Shown here piece after piece: positions 45,801 to 60,200 of a stretch of 64,000 nt of DNA. The translations under genes were made by a program, and so were the position numbers. The stretch is from Dirofilaria immitis. Its lineage: Eukaryota; Nematoda; Chromadorea; Rhabditida; Onchocercidae. The DNA lies in the NCBI GenBank assembly GCA_024305405.1, contig JAKNDB010000068.1:2790501-2854500 (forward strand), read 5' to 3'. The notes below the pieces were generated by a model that did no database searches, was not told the origin of the DNA, and worked only from the letters and a program-made list of their open reading frames with translations. Each line of letters starts with the position of its first letter. The stretch's first letter is position 1.

Positions 45801-48800
45801 ATAGATCATTGGATGATAGTAAACTATATTCCAGTTGTGTATCAGCATCTACATCTGTTGCCGTTACCGTAGCTATCAAAGTACCGTATGTTGCCGCTAT
45901 AAGAATTTTTTTTGAAAATACTTATGTTTTTTTTAATTTATTGGAAATTTTAGTTCGAAATGAATGCGTTATTTAATATTTGCAATAATTTCAACCTTCT
46001 ATGAATGTATGATAATTTTTCCATTTATGATATTTTCTTGTTTAAAGATTATTACTGTAAATATAAGATTATGTTCTGTAAGATCATCAAGTATCATATA
46101 TGATATGATTCAATTTCGAAAATTCAAAATTAAAAGTTAATTTAAAAAGAAGTAAAAATTATAAAAAGACTAATGAAAAAAACTAACATTCAAATAGTTT
46201 TTGAGGCATCAAAATTGGAAATATTGGGATATTATCGTTTGTATTGATCACTAAATTCAATAACCTTTAAAATTAATTGATGAATTCAGAAAATTTAAGT
46301 ATTTCATAAGAAAGCTCTAAATAATGCATCAAATTCTACTCGTCTTTCCTAATTCTTTAATAATATTTGATGACATCTATTATCACTGATTAATATAATA
46401 TCATACAATATTAAATACCTAATTGTTATGCAAAGTATCTACAATTATAGAATATATTGTATACATAAAAGAAATTAAGTATTTTAATAAATTACATAAT
46501 TATTGGTAACATTATTACGCAACAATAAACCATGATATAAATAAATAGATAAATAGATTTATGTAGTAAAAATATAAATTTTTAGTACGTTATAATGATT
46601 TTAAATGAATATTAATAACATTTAATCATTAATGATGAATAATCATCAATGTATATATATATAGTAATTTAAGTATGTATGTATTTTAGGCATATATGCT
46701 TAAGTTGCTATTAATATCATCACTTATTTTTAATCATATTTTAAATTCTTCAAAAATGCTCCAAAAAAAGTGAGAAACCTCGGATATGTATATTTGTTTC
46801 AGGTGGATTTTTACATTGTTTACTCCGATCACTTTCAAATTATAAGCATTTTCAATTTCATAATCTAATTCTTGAGCTGTCATAATACGTCCATCATTAT
46901 CGATATCGAATGCCGCATCAATATTACCGCTTACAATACTATATGCTAACGGTGCATCTTCCGTCAAATGATCTGAACTACGAATCTGAAAATATCATAC
47001 TTTCATGATATTTACAATTCTATTACGATAATAAAATGTAGTATGTTATATTTGCAATATGGTACATTCAAAAATTAGTCAAAAGTTTATTTATATTTAA
47101 CAAATAATTATACACAGAAGAACTATTTAACAGAAAATTTAAAAAAAATTTCTATCTATGAAGAGAAATATGAAATTTGAAGAAATTCTAAATTGATTCT
47201 ATCTTTCTCATTCAAATACTCTTTAATAACTTCTTAATCAACATAAATTCTTCCAAGAAATTTCGTATACGGTAATCGTTGTTAATAACCTAATTTTAAT
47301 ATTTATTCTTATTTAAAATTTATTAAAGATAATAACAAAATTTTAGTATTTTTGGAATAATTTGATAGATTGCTTGCATAACATATCAATTGTTTGAGAA
47401 ATACCTGAAGTACGAACTGTCCACGTTCTTCACCTTCATTAATAAAACCTGTGTAATGTTCATTTAAGAATTGTGGTTCTTTTGATATTAATGTTGATTT
47501 GGATCTCATAAAATGAAGCTGAATGTCAAATTCTGATGATAACACTCGTGAAATTCCTTGATCCATGACCTTTACTCTGACTCTATATTCACCCTGTGAA
47601 ATTGGATAATCTCTGAAAAGAGTAAATCTTTTCATTCTCATAAGATAACTGTTTTTTTAAATTATGCGCTTTATACATTTATATCAAAAAATTGAAATTT
47701 GTAAACACCTGGCAAAAATGATTTCGCCGGTAGTAGGATAAATATCCAGAAGACTGCTAGTATCTTCAACAATATTGTAGATAATATTGCCACTTGGACC
47801 TTCATCGTGATCTGTTGCTGATAGCCTACGATAGATAAATGATATTCCTTTTACAAAATATTTAGATAAGAAAGTTGTAAAAAAAAAAGTAAAATAGCAT
47901 TCAGCTTATTTTTGAAAAATTTGGAAGATATTTGTTTAATTGAAGTCTTCCCTATGGGATAGACTACAGCCAAGAATTGAAATCTCCTCCAATTGGCCTA
48001 CAGCCAAGAAGAATATTTGCTTTAAAATTTTTTCATTTTTAATTTCTGAAATTGAAAAATGTATGTCTAAGCTTTTTTTTTTCCAACGTTTCTGGCCAAT
48101 TTTTCACCTTATTAATATGTCGCCAACTCTTTTGCTATCATCGATTTTGATTGATCTCGAAATGTCATCATCAAAAACAGGTACATTATCATTTTCATCA
48201 GTTACTGTGATTCGCAATGTGCAAGTATCCTGGAAAGTGAGCAAAGAATTTCTAGAAGAATTTCTTCGAAAGAATAATTTATAAAATTTGATCGTTATAG
48301 CATACTTACAGCTCGTTTTGGAATTCCTTGATCTTCAGCAGTGATTACTAAAAAATATTGCGATTGTTGTTCGCGATCCAATTCACGACATGATAGTAAT
48401 CCTGTCGAAGAATTGAGAAAAAGGCCGAATTTTCATTTCCAGCTGGTAATTAAAAAAAATTAATACTTGAGCAGTAATAAATGGTTAAATGCTTAAATTT
48501 TGGAATTTCTTATCCTTTTCATTAGGAATAATTTTAAATGAGAATTAGAGTTTAATTTTTTAATAAACTGCGAGAATATATAATTAATACTTTTTGCATA
48601 GTGATCAATGTAATCAATAATCAATAGATAATGGATAAGATGCTTACCAACTATTTTATAAAAAATTCCACCATTATTTTCTTCATCCTCATCCCATGCA
48701 TAAATACGAGTTAAATGTTTTGCAGCAATATTTTCACGTATTGTTAAATTACCACAACTTGATGGCGAAATTCGTAGTGGATATTGATTGACGCCAATTA

Positions 48801-51800
48801 CGCTTAGATGGACGGATGACCAATCAAATTTTTTCCTCTTGACGCTGTCACTAAGAAAAAAACTTTTCTCTTTGAATTTAATAATTTCTGAAGAAGTAAA
48901 AGGAACTTTTGACGAGGCAATTTTCTGAAATGAAACTTAATTTAGTGGAATGGAAAGTGCAAATTCATTGCATTCTTTAAAATTTAAATATGATTCATTG
49001 ATGGCGAATCATTCCATTTCTTCAAGTTTTTATGTGCGAGACATCTCGACAAGAGATTTTCCAGTTTGGAAAATTATTTTTTAAAAAGCGATATTATCTT
49101 TGAGTAATTTAACTTTTTAAAATTTGAGATGACAAAAAGGAAATACTTTCTTTAAAAGCTTTTATCCTTACCAAGCCAGGTATATTTTCCAGGTGTAGTA
49201 TCTCGCAATGATATCAATTTCCCATCATCTGACAATTGCAGAATGTCATTCGTTGAAGCAAAATATGAAAATAATTTCATATTTGGCCATTCACTTTCTG
49301 AAATAATGTTTATTAATAATGATATCGAATAGTGATAACAAAATGCCATCTCGATCAAATTTAGCTCAAAAATATCGTTATCAAATAATTAACAAATTAA
49401 TAATTACTAAAAAATACCTGGATTATTGCTCAACTATCATAAAAAGTTATCATTAACTCTTTGTTACTACGTAGCTATTATCAAAACAAATATCTGTTAA
49501 TTATTTTCATAGCTAAATTGACTTTTATCTATTTGATAATTCATATCAATTTTTATATTACTTACTGTTAACGAAGAAATCATATAGAATAGTTCCTGGA
49601 TTAGTACTACTATTCATACTAATAAAATATTTCTGTTTTTGGAAAAATTTCCATTGTCGACGATTTGAATCAAACTTTACAACGATATTCTTATCAGTGT
49701 ATTTCGATGGTATACCATTATCGCTAGCACGAATACGTATACTTCGTTCACCATAGAAACGATGTTTAAGTGTTAAGGCACCTAGAATAAAATATCAGTT
49801 ATTGATTGCAGATATAATTACTGCTAGTAATTTGAATATTTGATATACTTGAAATATTTACTGATTACAGAATCATCAGATTCAATTATGATCATTCATC
49901 ACTCAAACAGTGCAATGTATCATTGATTATTTCTGTTGAAAGAGAAATTATTCTCCAAATAAATTTCAAAAATGCTTCTTCTTTTAATGATAAAAAAATT
50001 ACAAAAGTAAGTATGCAATACCGGTATTCGAATCAATATTGAACATATCATCGATATTGCCATCGATAATTGTATAAGTGATTTTAGCATTATCACCATT
50101 ATCATTATCGATAGCAACAACATGATGAATGATATCACCGTCAACAAAATTATCATCTATCCTTATCTGATGTGAACTGAAGCAATGAAAATTTCATAAA
50201 GCAAAGAGTAAATTTATAAAATTTACAATGCATCGCTGCAATTTCATGAAATTTATCAAATCATCACTTAAATTTAGTAAAATTAAAGTATAAGAGTTGC
50301 TAAATTATCGAATTTAAGACAGTTTTTAATAAAATAAAAGAGAAATCCATTCTTAATAATAGTATTACTTCAAGAATATAAATTTAAATATTACGAAAAT
50401 AATTTTTAAAAGAAAATATGAATAGCAGCGGAAAGAGAGGAACCTTAAAAATTGCGGTTGATGATCGTTGACATCTTCAATATCAATAAAAACAGCGCAA
50501 CGTGAACGTCTTGCAACACCACGATAGTTATTTTCCGCTTCTACTACCAAAAACAATGATAAATCCTTAAATTAACATTCTAATTTTTTATATTACTTTT
50601 ATTTCTGCTGTCTCTATTCATCCATATAATACTTGATTTTTTCTCAAATATTTTATTCGCCTGAAATTTGAATTTTATATAGACTCATTTTGAATATTTT
50701 CGAGAGTATATGAATAACCTTGACTTGATTTGAATATTGTCGAGAGTACATGAATAAAATGATAATAATTTAGATAATGTTCGATTCAACTGATAGCAGC
50801 AAGCTTATGAGAGAAATCGATTAATCAATTACCTGTTCCCAGTGCAACGAATGAATTAGCAATATTTCAGCAGTATCCGGATCAATTGAAAATAAGCCTT
50901 TAGAACCTTCGATTATTGAGTAACTCAATTGTTCATCAATACCTTCATCAATTTCATCAGCAGATATTTTGCCGATTATCGAACCTAAATTTTAATATGA
51001 ATATATATTTTGGAGGATAATTGAAGAGTAATATTTATTTAAGCAATCTCAATATTTTCTTTATAGCTCAGTTCTTTCCTCTCAGAAAATACCAAAAGAC
51101 CCTTTAAATTCTCGATACTTCTTTACATCTTTTCTCTAAGAAGATATTATGCTCTCAATAATGTAATAATTATTAATTCAATATAAATAATTATTAATTT
51201 TAATATAAATTGGCTTATATAAACTTTTTCATACAAACATTTGGACTCATTTAATGTCATCAATTTGGCCAAATGAAAAATTGAATTTCGTTTTATTAAA
51301 GACAGTTTATCAAATTTTCCACTTTTCTGATGGATTACCTACCTGTTGGCTCATTTTCTTTAATCGTAAAAAATCGTGGGCAGTGGGTAAATTGAGGCCA
51401 ATGAATATTTGTTGATTCCACTTCGATATATACACTTTTTGTTCAATTTGATAATAATCTGGTGGATTCCATTTTTGCACTTTCAAAAGATAATGTTTAT
51501 CATGTATCCAACGGAAATTTGTGGCCAGGTATAATGTCGAAGTGATACTATCCAAATAAAATGCATCTATCTAAAATAGTTAATAATATAAATTCTTATT
51601 CTATTCTACCTTAATAAAATATAAAATTAATTAATTCCTTTCGGATTAAGCCATTAATTCCTTTTTCGAATTTAAGGCCAATATAAAGTAATATTTTTGG
51701 ATAAAAGGTCGTTTATATCATTTTTTGATCAGGAAAATTCATTCAAATATAAGTAAAATTTGTAATTAAAATTTACTTCATTTTCTAAATGCCAAAATGT

Positions 51801-53208
51801 CCCATTCCTTTTCTCTTTGCTTAGTGTTACTAATTTTGAACCAATTGGAATAGTTTTTGGTATCCTGAAAATTGAAGCTGCTATCTCGAGATTTAAATCA
51901 TATCATCTATTTATAATTACATATTAAATATTTTGGATAAAAACTAGCAAATATAAATATCTTCCCAAAAAAACTAAATTGCAAATATAAATATCTTCCC
52001 AAAAAATATCGTCCCAAAAAAAATTACATTTATCATACAATTTCGAGTGCACAAAAATAGATCTTTAGAACATAAAGCGATAAAGATTATGATTTTGACA
52101 AATGGTTTAAATGCTAAAAAAAAGTTTTTGATGTAATTTGATCTGATAACAGATATCACTGACTTTATCACAATTGTTTCGTCGTCCAGATATGGGATTC
52201 TCGAAATTGATGTACGTATGATAAATGTAATTTGTTTTTGGCGTCCATCATTATCAAATGCTATTATTGAGAGAGTTCGACTATCTTCTATTGATGCGGC
52301 ATTAAAATGTACCGAAGTGCGAAGAGTATTGTTCCAAATCTCGAAATTATCCGAGATATCTTGAAATGAAATTAGCTTATTGATTAGAATTATCTAATTT
52401 CATCCAATAATAATAATCTCTTTTTAATTCGAGTGAGACAATGTTAAATAAAGTGTATCAATCTTCAAATATTAAATTTTAAATTTCATATTTTTTTCTA
52501 CCAGAAAAAAGGAATCGAAATAATTCATACCGCTCATTTCAATTTCCCATTTGGCAACATTCGTCGCATTAAGTATTTTTAATAAGCAACCTGATGAGCA
52601 TTTATCATCAATCCTACAAATTCATAAAATTGAATATCACATATTAGCTGTTAGTAGCAATTTATAATATTTTAATTTTGACAAATTTCTTTTTTCTTTT
52701 GAAATCGTGATAATTCCATAAAATCGATTGATAATTGGCTTAACATGTATAATAATATAAATGTTACACAGTCATAAAAATTGAAAGTGGAAAAAACTAG
52801 TGGTGGAAAAAATCTTTCATTATTCAATTGGCCCAAGTATATAATTTTAGATCTAATCGATAATTTTTCCTAATCATCTTTAAATGAAAAAAGTTTAAGA
52901 TCAATTTAAATCAATTTGTAAATATTTGATTTACTCAATGATGCGATCTATTGGTTCCAGAAGTTTAACTTTAGAATGTATTCTTTCAATTGTAATACGA
53001 ATTGGACAGATAGTTGACCGGGCTTGTATATCACCATTTCGGTCCAAGATTATTATCGATAAGCGACCTTCTTTCCTGTAGTCTTTTGGCGAAAGTTTTC
53101 TTTTCACAAACAATTCTCCTATAATAATTAAAAATTTAAAAATTGTGATATTATTAATAAAAATAAAATAAGGAAGTGAGATTTCTTTGATAATACTACT
53201 ACTACTAT

Positions 53209-53244
<36 letters not shown>

Positions 53245-53308
53245 TGCTACTACTACTACTACTACTACTCACTACTGCTACTACTACTCACTACTACTAC
53301 TACTACTG

Positions 53309-53368
<60 letters not shown>

Positions 53369-56300
53369 TATACTACTACTACTACTACAAATATTACTAC
53401 TACTACTATTGCTAATAGTGCTACTATTACTACTTATTCTCGAGCAATGTTCGAATTAATTACAATTAATTATGATTTAAGTCTTGGATATCTTCGTTTA
53501 TTAGACTGTCTAATGTATCATAAATGTTATTATTTTTCATAGAAAGAAGTTGTACGTACCGTTATCTCGAATAGCAAAATTTACATCCTCTACTTGTAAG
53601 CGATACAGTAAACTTCCATTTATGCCTTCATCCGGATCACTGGCAATCATTTTGTCAAATATTTCACCAACATCGGTTTCATCAGTAACAGTAAAAGTAT
53701 TAACCATCGGACATAACGGTGAATTGTCATTTATATCCAAAATTTTAATATAAACGGTTATTTGAGATGAAAGTTCTGGCTGAAAACACTTAGTATTTAT
53801 ATACATATTTTTCTGGTTAATAATAGTTTGATTTCCATTTTTTAAATGTTTACCATAATTTTTAGATAAGTCTGTTCAAATCTGTTCAAAATTGAAATTG
53901 TTAATGATATATTTAAACAAATTGATAGCAAAGTAATCATTTTTTATTTTGAATTAATAGGCCTCATAGATAAATCTAATTTATTAAAGGTGGAAAATAT
54001 AAAATTTCACTTTTCCATGATCGCTAGCAATGACAATTAACTGATATTCGGCGATTGCTTCTCGATCAAGCATCGATTTTACGAAAATATTTCCAGTTAT
54101 CGGATGAATACCAAAATCACGATTTTCTTCACTCAATCGATAAGAAATCTTAGCATTCTGTTCGCTGTCCAGGTCATTGGCTTGAATTGTTAGAATATCT
54201 GCCATAACTTGCGCATCTTCTGATACCTGAATTTTCCATTGATTTCTAAAAGTAATTTGTTCGAGACATACCGTAATTTGCGAGCTATTTTAAATTTCAT
54301 TCAGATATGATTAACTTACTTCAGCGGAATATATCTGTTCGTTGAATTCAGGCCTATTGTCATTAACATCGAGAACATTAAGCACAACAGTGATATTGGA
54401 AGAACGTGCTGGTATGCCTTGATCTCGTGCTTGTATCACTAAATAATACTTATTGATCGTTTCAAAGTCCAATTTATCCATCAACATTAATTCACCACTT
54501 AATGGCCGAATCGAGACTGGACATAAGGGCTCACTTTTCAATACTGAATATATCACCTTGCCGTTCTGAATTTATTTTTAATGAAGCGATGAATTATGCA
54601 ATCATGCAGAAGTTAAAAATTAAGCATTCATTTTTTTGATTGATCATTTCTACAAAGTAATATTAAAATGAGATCTCGAAAGATGAGATTTTGCTGTTAT
54701 CAGTGATATCATTCAGACAGAGTGCTTAATTATTTAGTGATATGAACAGATTGAGTAGATAGGAGCAAATAAGATAACCTTTCCACGATCTTTATCATAT
54801 GCTTGTACAGCAAAGAATGGCTGATGTGTAGGATGATTTTCATCAATGAATGATTCCACTTTATCCATCTCAAACGTCGGATCATTATCATTGGTATCAA
54901 TTAATTTGATGAGAACTTGAGTGAAATTAACTGTTCCACTATCTTCCATCTTTGCCTATATAAAAGCCAAATTAATTGTTCCAAACGTTCACTCTTTTAA
55001 TTAAATTTAAATTGATAATTGATAATTACCTGTATATTAAGTAATAACTTTTCCCATTTATCAGCATCCAAATATTGCGCAACGTTAATTTCACCACTTT
55101 CAGCATCAATTGAAAAGAAATGATCTGAATCTCCAGAATATATACTGTAGCTTACTGGAAGTGATCCCTTAACTTTAACCTGAAAATAAGTAAAATGAAA
55201 TAGTAATAGATTGAAAGATATCTGGTACATTTTTATGAAATATTAAAAATTGATGATCTTAAAAAGATTAAGATTTTGTTAAATTTCAATAAAGAATTTT
55301 CCATAAAAAAATTTAATTTCTAATATTTTGACTCATTTAAATATAATATCATTCAATATTTACCTGTCCAACTGTAATACCTGGAAGCGTTTCTTCTAAA
55401 ACGTTAAACTTATACAATGTACTGGTAAATTGTGGAATTTCAGTAGAACTATTGATAACGTTGATATGAACGATAGCCTAAAATTTAATTAATATGTAAT
55501 GAATTAAAATCAATATTGATAAGTTACTGCTGTTTTTTCTCGAGAATTGTTAAATATACCTGCTTCTCGCTGATCAATCCTTTTTCATCAACAGCCTCAA
55601 TCATCAAATCGTAATTTTCCTTTGATAATTTCTTTTGTGCATATAAGCGACCTGACTTTGCTTCTAATCTAATATCATCCGATTCTTCGGTCGCAAATTG
55701 ATAACGGACCTTAAAAAAATCCGGAATTAGCATCCTGAGAATGAATATGCAAAATATTAAAATAAATGAAACTGAATAATTTCTAAAACATGATGATCCC
55801 CTAGGCTTTCTCTAATTGGATTTCTTATCAGTATAGTGATAATGCAAGTTTAGAGAAGAAAGTGCTTAATATCTTAGCAAATTTGTCGATATTTTTAATT
55901 GCATCTGATCGTACAAAAATATTAACTTAAAAATATTTACATACCTTTCCATAAATTCCGCTATCAGCATCATCAGCTAAAAGTAGTACTAGTAGACTAC
56001 CAATTTCCACGTTTTCTCGTATCGACACGTTATACTTTTCAGGATAAAACACAGGTGCATTATCATTCACGTCCTCTACATGAACATTTACCAATGCTCG
56101 ACTTGATCTACCATCTGAAAGATAGCAATAAATTCTACATTATTCCAAGATGATAACATTGAATCAATGAGATTTCTCAACATATTTCTGATATATCTTT
56201 GTAATCAGATCATTAACACTTATCAGCGTATTTCTGATATGTCTCTTGTAATCAGAAATCAGAAGATACGTAAGTGAATAAAATTAAATAATAATAAACG

Positions 56301-56811
56301 ACAATAACATAAATAAATTTGCATTTATGCAAAGATATTGCGTGAATTACTCATTTGAACTATTTTGAAAATCTTTTGCATAATTTCATCGATAATTGAT
56401 AAGATACCATCTGTTGCAAGCTTTATGAATAATTTACATTCATCGTGCAGCATGCATGAATGCAAGCATCTATCCATCCATGTCATCAATAATTTCATAA
56501 ACTAATAATTGTATGATTCTTTGCATTCATTACCCATTCGACATCTATTTTTAATTATTCACAATTCTCGTAAACATGAATCTATACGATGAATTCAAAT
56601 TAAAATGTGAGAAAAAATTTTGAAAGAACTAACTAATATGATGAGCATAGACATGAAGTTGATAGATGGTGCATTGTTCATAGTCGAGAATAGAATCGAG
56701 ACAAATTCTTCCAGAATTTGCGTTAATTTGAAATGGTTCTTTTACTGAATCAATTTTTAATAAACTATAATATATGCTCGTTTCATTGCCACAATTATTA
56801 TTTGCTTCTAC
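39864..56811 (-). CDS. Very large non-classical cadherin, Dachsous/CDH-1 type (5' part missing)
   Basis: Forty-one exons were traced from 56634-56811 (mid-repeat) to 39864-39938 (stop TAG), about 2,215 residues, beginning at phase 0 without a start codon. About 20 cadherin repeats are visible. Several keep DxNDN linkers (VEDVNDNAPVF, LIDTNDNDPTF, LDVNDNRPEF, VEDINDNAPQF, VMDLNDNIPYF) and others are degenerate. Exon 41400-41570 encodes the membrane segment (SLLFFILLVILIVLVI) followed by KMRSRRTKPKK. The ~190-residue tail contains an acidic DSGIDPDDISVTSS block and ends near RPLSELL. No EGF or laminin-G domains precede the membrane, which argues for a Dachsous-type protein (C. elegans CDH-1) rather than Fat-like CDH-3 or CDH-4. 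Dachsous cadherins mediate heterophilic adhesion and planar polarity. One base appears missing at 48430-48433, 48829-48834 and 51436-51440, and phases disagree between exons 46815-46985 and 46188-46264. Confidence 0.85.
41805..41912. repeat. ~37-bp tandem repeat in a cadherin intron
   Basis: Three copies of aacctaaagatacaccaaaa followed by gaagcgatctaggcc, then a degenerate tail to about 41980. It lies in the intron just upstream of the membrane-spanning exon. Confidence 0.85.
53191..53446. repeat. (TAC/CTA)n trinucleotide repeat in a cadherin intron
   Basis: About 250 bases of nearly pure tac units with occasional tgc or att interruptions, inside the intron 53119-53559. It produces spurious poly-Tyr and poly-Leu frames on plus and poly-Ser on minus. 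Confidence 0.97.
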
Positions 56812-56964
56812 CTAAAAAAAAAAGGAAAAAAGTATTATCTTAATTATTTAAAGCAATAATTGATTGATTTTATTGATCGATTAATAATAATAATTCCAAT
56901 TCATTTATGCTATAATTAAATTTCATTGCATAAATATTGAATTTATATTCATCCATTCCTGTTG

Positions 56965-56978
56965 ATTGTCATGGTAAC
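56965..56978 (+). promoter_or_regulatory. X-box (RFX/DAF-19 binding site) upstream of OSCP1
   Basis: ATTGTCATGGTAAC matches the X-box consensus RYYNYYATRRNRAC at every position and ends 284 bases before the OSCP1 start codon. RFX factors (DAF-19 in nematodes) activate cilium genes through such sites. The match is seen in sequence; binding is inferred. Confidence 0.6.
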
Positions 56979-57250
56979 GCTATAGCTTAGTATTTATTTT
57001 ATTTATACTTTTTAGACGCTTTTAACTTCTCACTTTTCGATTAACTTCAATTAATCGATCATCCATTTAGTTTAAGTATTTAATTATATTTTAGTTCGTA
57101 TAATATAATGAAGATTAATTTAATTTTTATATATATATATATATCATTAATAATTTTATTTTTTATATGTTGAATAAATGTTGATAAGAATTATATAATT
57201 ATTTATAGAATTAATTAATTTAATTGATTAAAAAATGACTGATAAATTTT

Positions 57251-57252
57251 AG
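57251..57252 (+). promoter_or_regulatory. Candidate trans-splice (SL) acceptor of OSCP1
   Basis: aaattttAG lies 10 bases before the ATG, typical spacing for nematode spliced-leader addition. Confidence 0.4.
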
Positions 57253-57262
57253 GATAATAAAA

Positions 57263-60200
57263 ATGTCATTGAAATGTATGCCTTTATTATTTCTCAATAT
57301 GGGTAGCGAAATGATTTATATTTTACAACAACGTCTAAAGGTATTTTTGCTATTTTAAAATTTCCAATAAATTCGACGATATTTCAAAGAAATAAAATTA
57401 AGAAAAAAAAAAGAAAGATAAAATATGAGAAAATGTAAAATGAAAAATAAAAATTCTAAAAAGAATTTTTTGAATAGAATAAAATAAATTAAATTAAATT
57501 TTATTGAAAATAAATTAAATTAAATTTTATTGAAAATTTAATTTCTAATCAAAAAAGAAATAAGTTAAAAATCTTCAAATCTAATTTATGCATATTGAAA
57601 AAGATAAAAAAAGGATTATTTTTAGGCTCAAAAAGTAAGCAAAGAGAAAACGATACAAGTATTACAAGATATTTTACATATTCTATTCAATACGAAATTT
57701 TTAAATGAATTATTCAAACCACAGCATATTTGTAGCAGGCAAATTATGCGAATTTTTTTGAAAAACTTGCCCATTCAAGTATTATGCGACTTAACGAGAC
57801 AAGGTAAAATTTGTTTAGGTATTTTTGTCGATTATTTCTAAATTCTATTTAAATATATTACCATCTCTTATCAAGCTAATAAATATACTATTTAAATTTC
57901 AACAAAACAACTACTTCATCTTTCTATCAATCGATATATCGGATTTGATCTATATCATTTTCTTAATTTTTATAATTTCCTATTATTTATCATATATTCG
58001 ATAAATCAAACTTTACAGCATGGATAAGCTATATGCATTAATAACAATGACTTACAAATATCAACTTCAACTTTGTAATGGACCTGAAGATATCGTTTTC
58101 ATAACACTCAATCATTTAGACAGTATTCGTGAAATTTTGCCTGAAGACAAAAAGTTGAATCAATGTCTGGATGTGGCTCATCGAATGGTGTCATTCTACA
58201 TTAAAAATGAATTGATAAAAATGATAACATCATTTTCAGTTTTTTGTAAAAATGTTCTTAGAATGAGGAGTATTATCACAATATTGATAATTCAACGAAT
58301 TAGTCTGATTTTGATGATTATCCTATATATTTGATTTAGTTAATAAAAATTCAAGAATTATATTAATGAATTATTTTATAATTTCAGGTTGTTGTAACAT
58401 ATCATGAAATTCCTCTCTGGGAGCAAGCAATGATTCGAAGTTGTTTGCTAAACTTTTTCAGGTAAGATAAATTTTGATATTAGCATATTTCAAAATTAAG
58501 CTTTTTTTTAAAAAAAAAGCCTGAATAGTAACCTCAAATTGTACTGTTATAATTTTAAACGATTGATATTTAAATTACATTATCAATATGATATGAAGAA
58601 ACGATGAATTATGAACAAAAATTTTTGAAAATGAAATGAAATAAAATGAATTTGCTTATTTCAAGAATTCCCGACTGAATGTGTCATTATTTTTACGTGA
58701 AAATAAGCAAACAGAAGAAGGTCGATTCATCTTATTCCCAGAATCAAATTATCAACTACTCTATAATGGTAGTCCTCCTGGAAAGATACGTTATTTCGAT
58801 GGTGACGAAGAAATTTGTACGGAATCATTTCCTGTTGATGATAATGCTATCACGTACAAGCCATGCTTATCTCGGGTAATCTTTTCATTCAGTTATTTAA
58901 CTTTGTAAAATGAAAATATGCAAAGATTTCAATGAGATTGAAAAAGTTATTTAGACCAGAAACATTAAGAAAGCATTAATACGATGATTCTGTATATTGA
59001 TTCGAAGTATATTCAGCCTTTATGGACATAAACAGTTCTATGTTTATGCTCGATCAAATTCTCGAATGATAGGTTAAAAAGAAAAAGAAGTAAAAATACT
59101 AATATCTTACCTTTCCCTACTTTTACCATTATTTACCCGCGGTTCCAGGGAAATGTCGAATTGAATGGAAATAACAGAGGTACGACACTGGGTAACAACA
59201 TGTATAAGTCACCAGAAAGTTTACAGGTTCTTTTTTTTTATCATTATTCTCAAAGTCATATGCAAATTTCAATTTAATGATAAAAAGATAAATATATGAC
59301 CTAGTTTTCGTATCGCGACGCAACAATGAAGCATAGTTCCAACATTGCGACGCAACAAATTATTTATATCATTAGCGATATAGCTAATATAAATTAAATA
59401 GCATTTAAAAGATATTCCAAATTTGAATTTTACTCAGACAAATTTCTCTCTTTTTCAATAAATTTTGAATTTTAGCTGAAAAGTGGCGATACAATAATGA
59501 AACCAGGGGCTATATTACCAGATGGCGAATTGCGATTATTATCAGCACTAATTATCAGTCCCGAAAGAAATCAGCAAAAGGTTTTTCAGCATTTATTGAT
59601 TGATTGATTGCATGAAAGCAAAAAAATTGCTAAAAATTTGCTTATAATTGTATATTTTTTGAAATTTCCAATTTTATATTTCTCGAGATTTATTGATGAA
59701 ATTTTAAAAGTTCAGGATTTGATTTGAATTTATTCTCAAATGAAGAGGAAGAAAAGACATTTGTAGAAGAACGTGATAAAGCAGTAACAACAATGATGCA
59801 TATCGATGCCAGAAAAGATCATAAAACCATTACTGCAGCAGTTGCTGAAGTAAGTAAAGTTTTCATTAAATTTCAAAAATTTAAATTTAACATTCATAAT
59901 GAGAGATATATCATGATTATAGCTTTGTCCTCTTTTTTTTTCGTCAACAAAAGATTTTTGATCATTTGACATAATTGGTATCCTAAATATCGTATCAATC
60001 TAGTTTGGAAATTTTTTTTTTCATTGATGACAACAGATGTGAAATTCAATGATTATCGTTGAGAAATTATAGTTAACAGATGTCATTTCCTAAACAAAAT
60101 AAGATCTTCCGATTATTGCTTATATTACTTAATAATTATTAGACTAGGCAAATTGTTTATTATTTACATATTCCTCATTGGGTGATTATTAAATTTTAAT

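Larger units (their letters stand above)
56812..57262. other. 450-bp region between the last visible cadherin exon and OSCP1
   Basis: No cadherin signal-peptide exon is present on the minus strand. On the plus strand it is the immediate upstream region of OSCP1 and contains an X-box-like motif at 56965-56978, a TA run at about 57128-57145 and a candidate SL acceptor. Confidence 0.6.

Noticed and set aside
47940..48284. 114-codon plus-strand ORF
   Set aside because: Antisense shadow of a cadherin exon (48108-48229) and its introns.
49920..50156. Minus ORF resembling a hydrophobic membrane protein
   Set aside because: Wrong frame over a genuine cadherin exon (50022-50176) that reads IDNDNGDNAKITY in the correct frame.
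53187..53459. Poly-Leu/poly-Tyr ORF on plus and poly-Ser ORF on minus
   Set aside because: Translation of the TAC trinucleotide repeat inside a cadherin intron.
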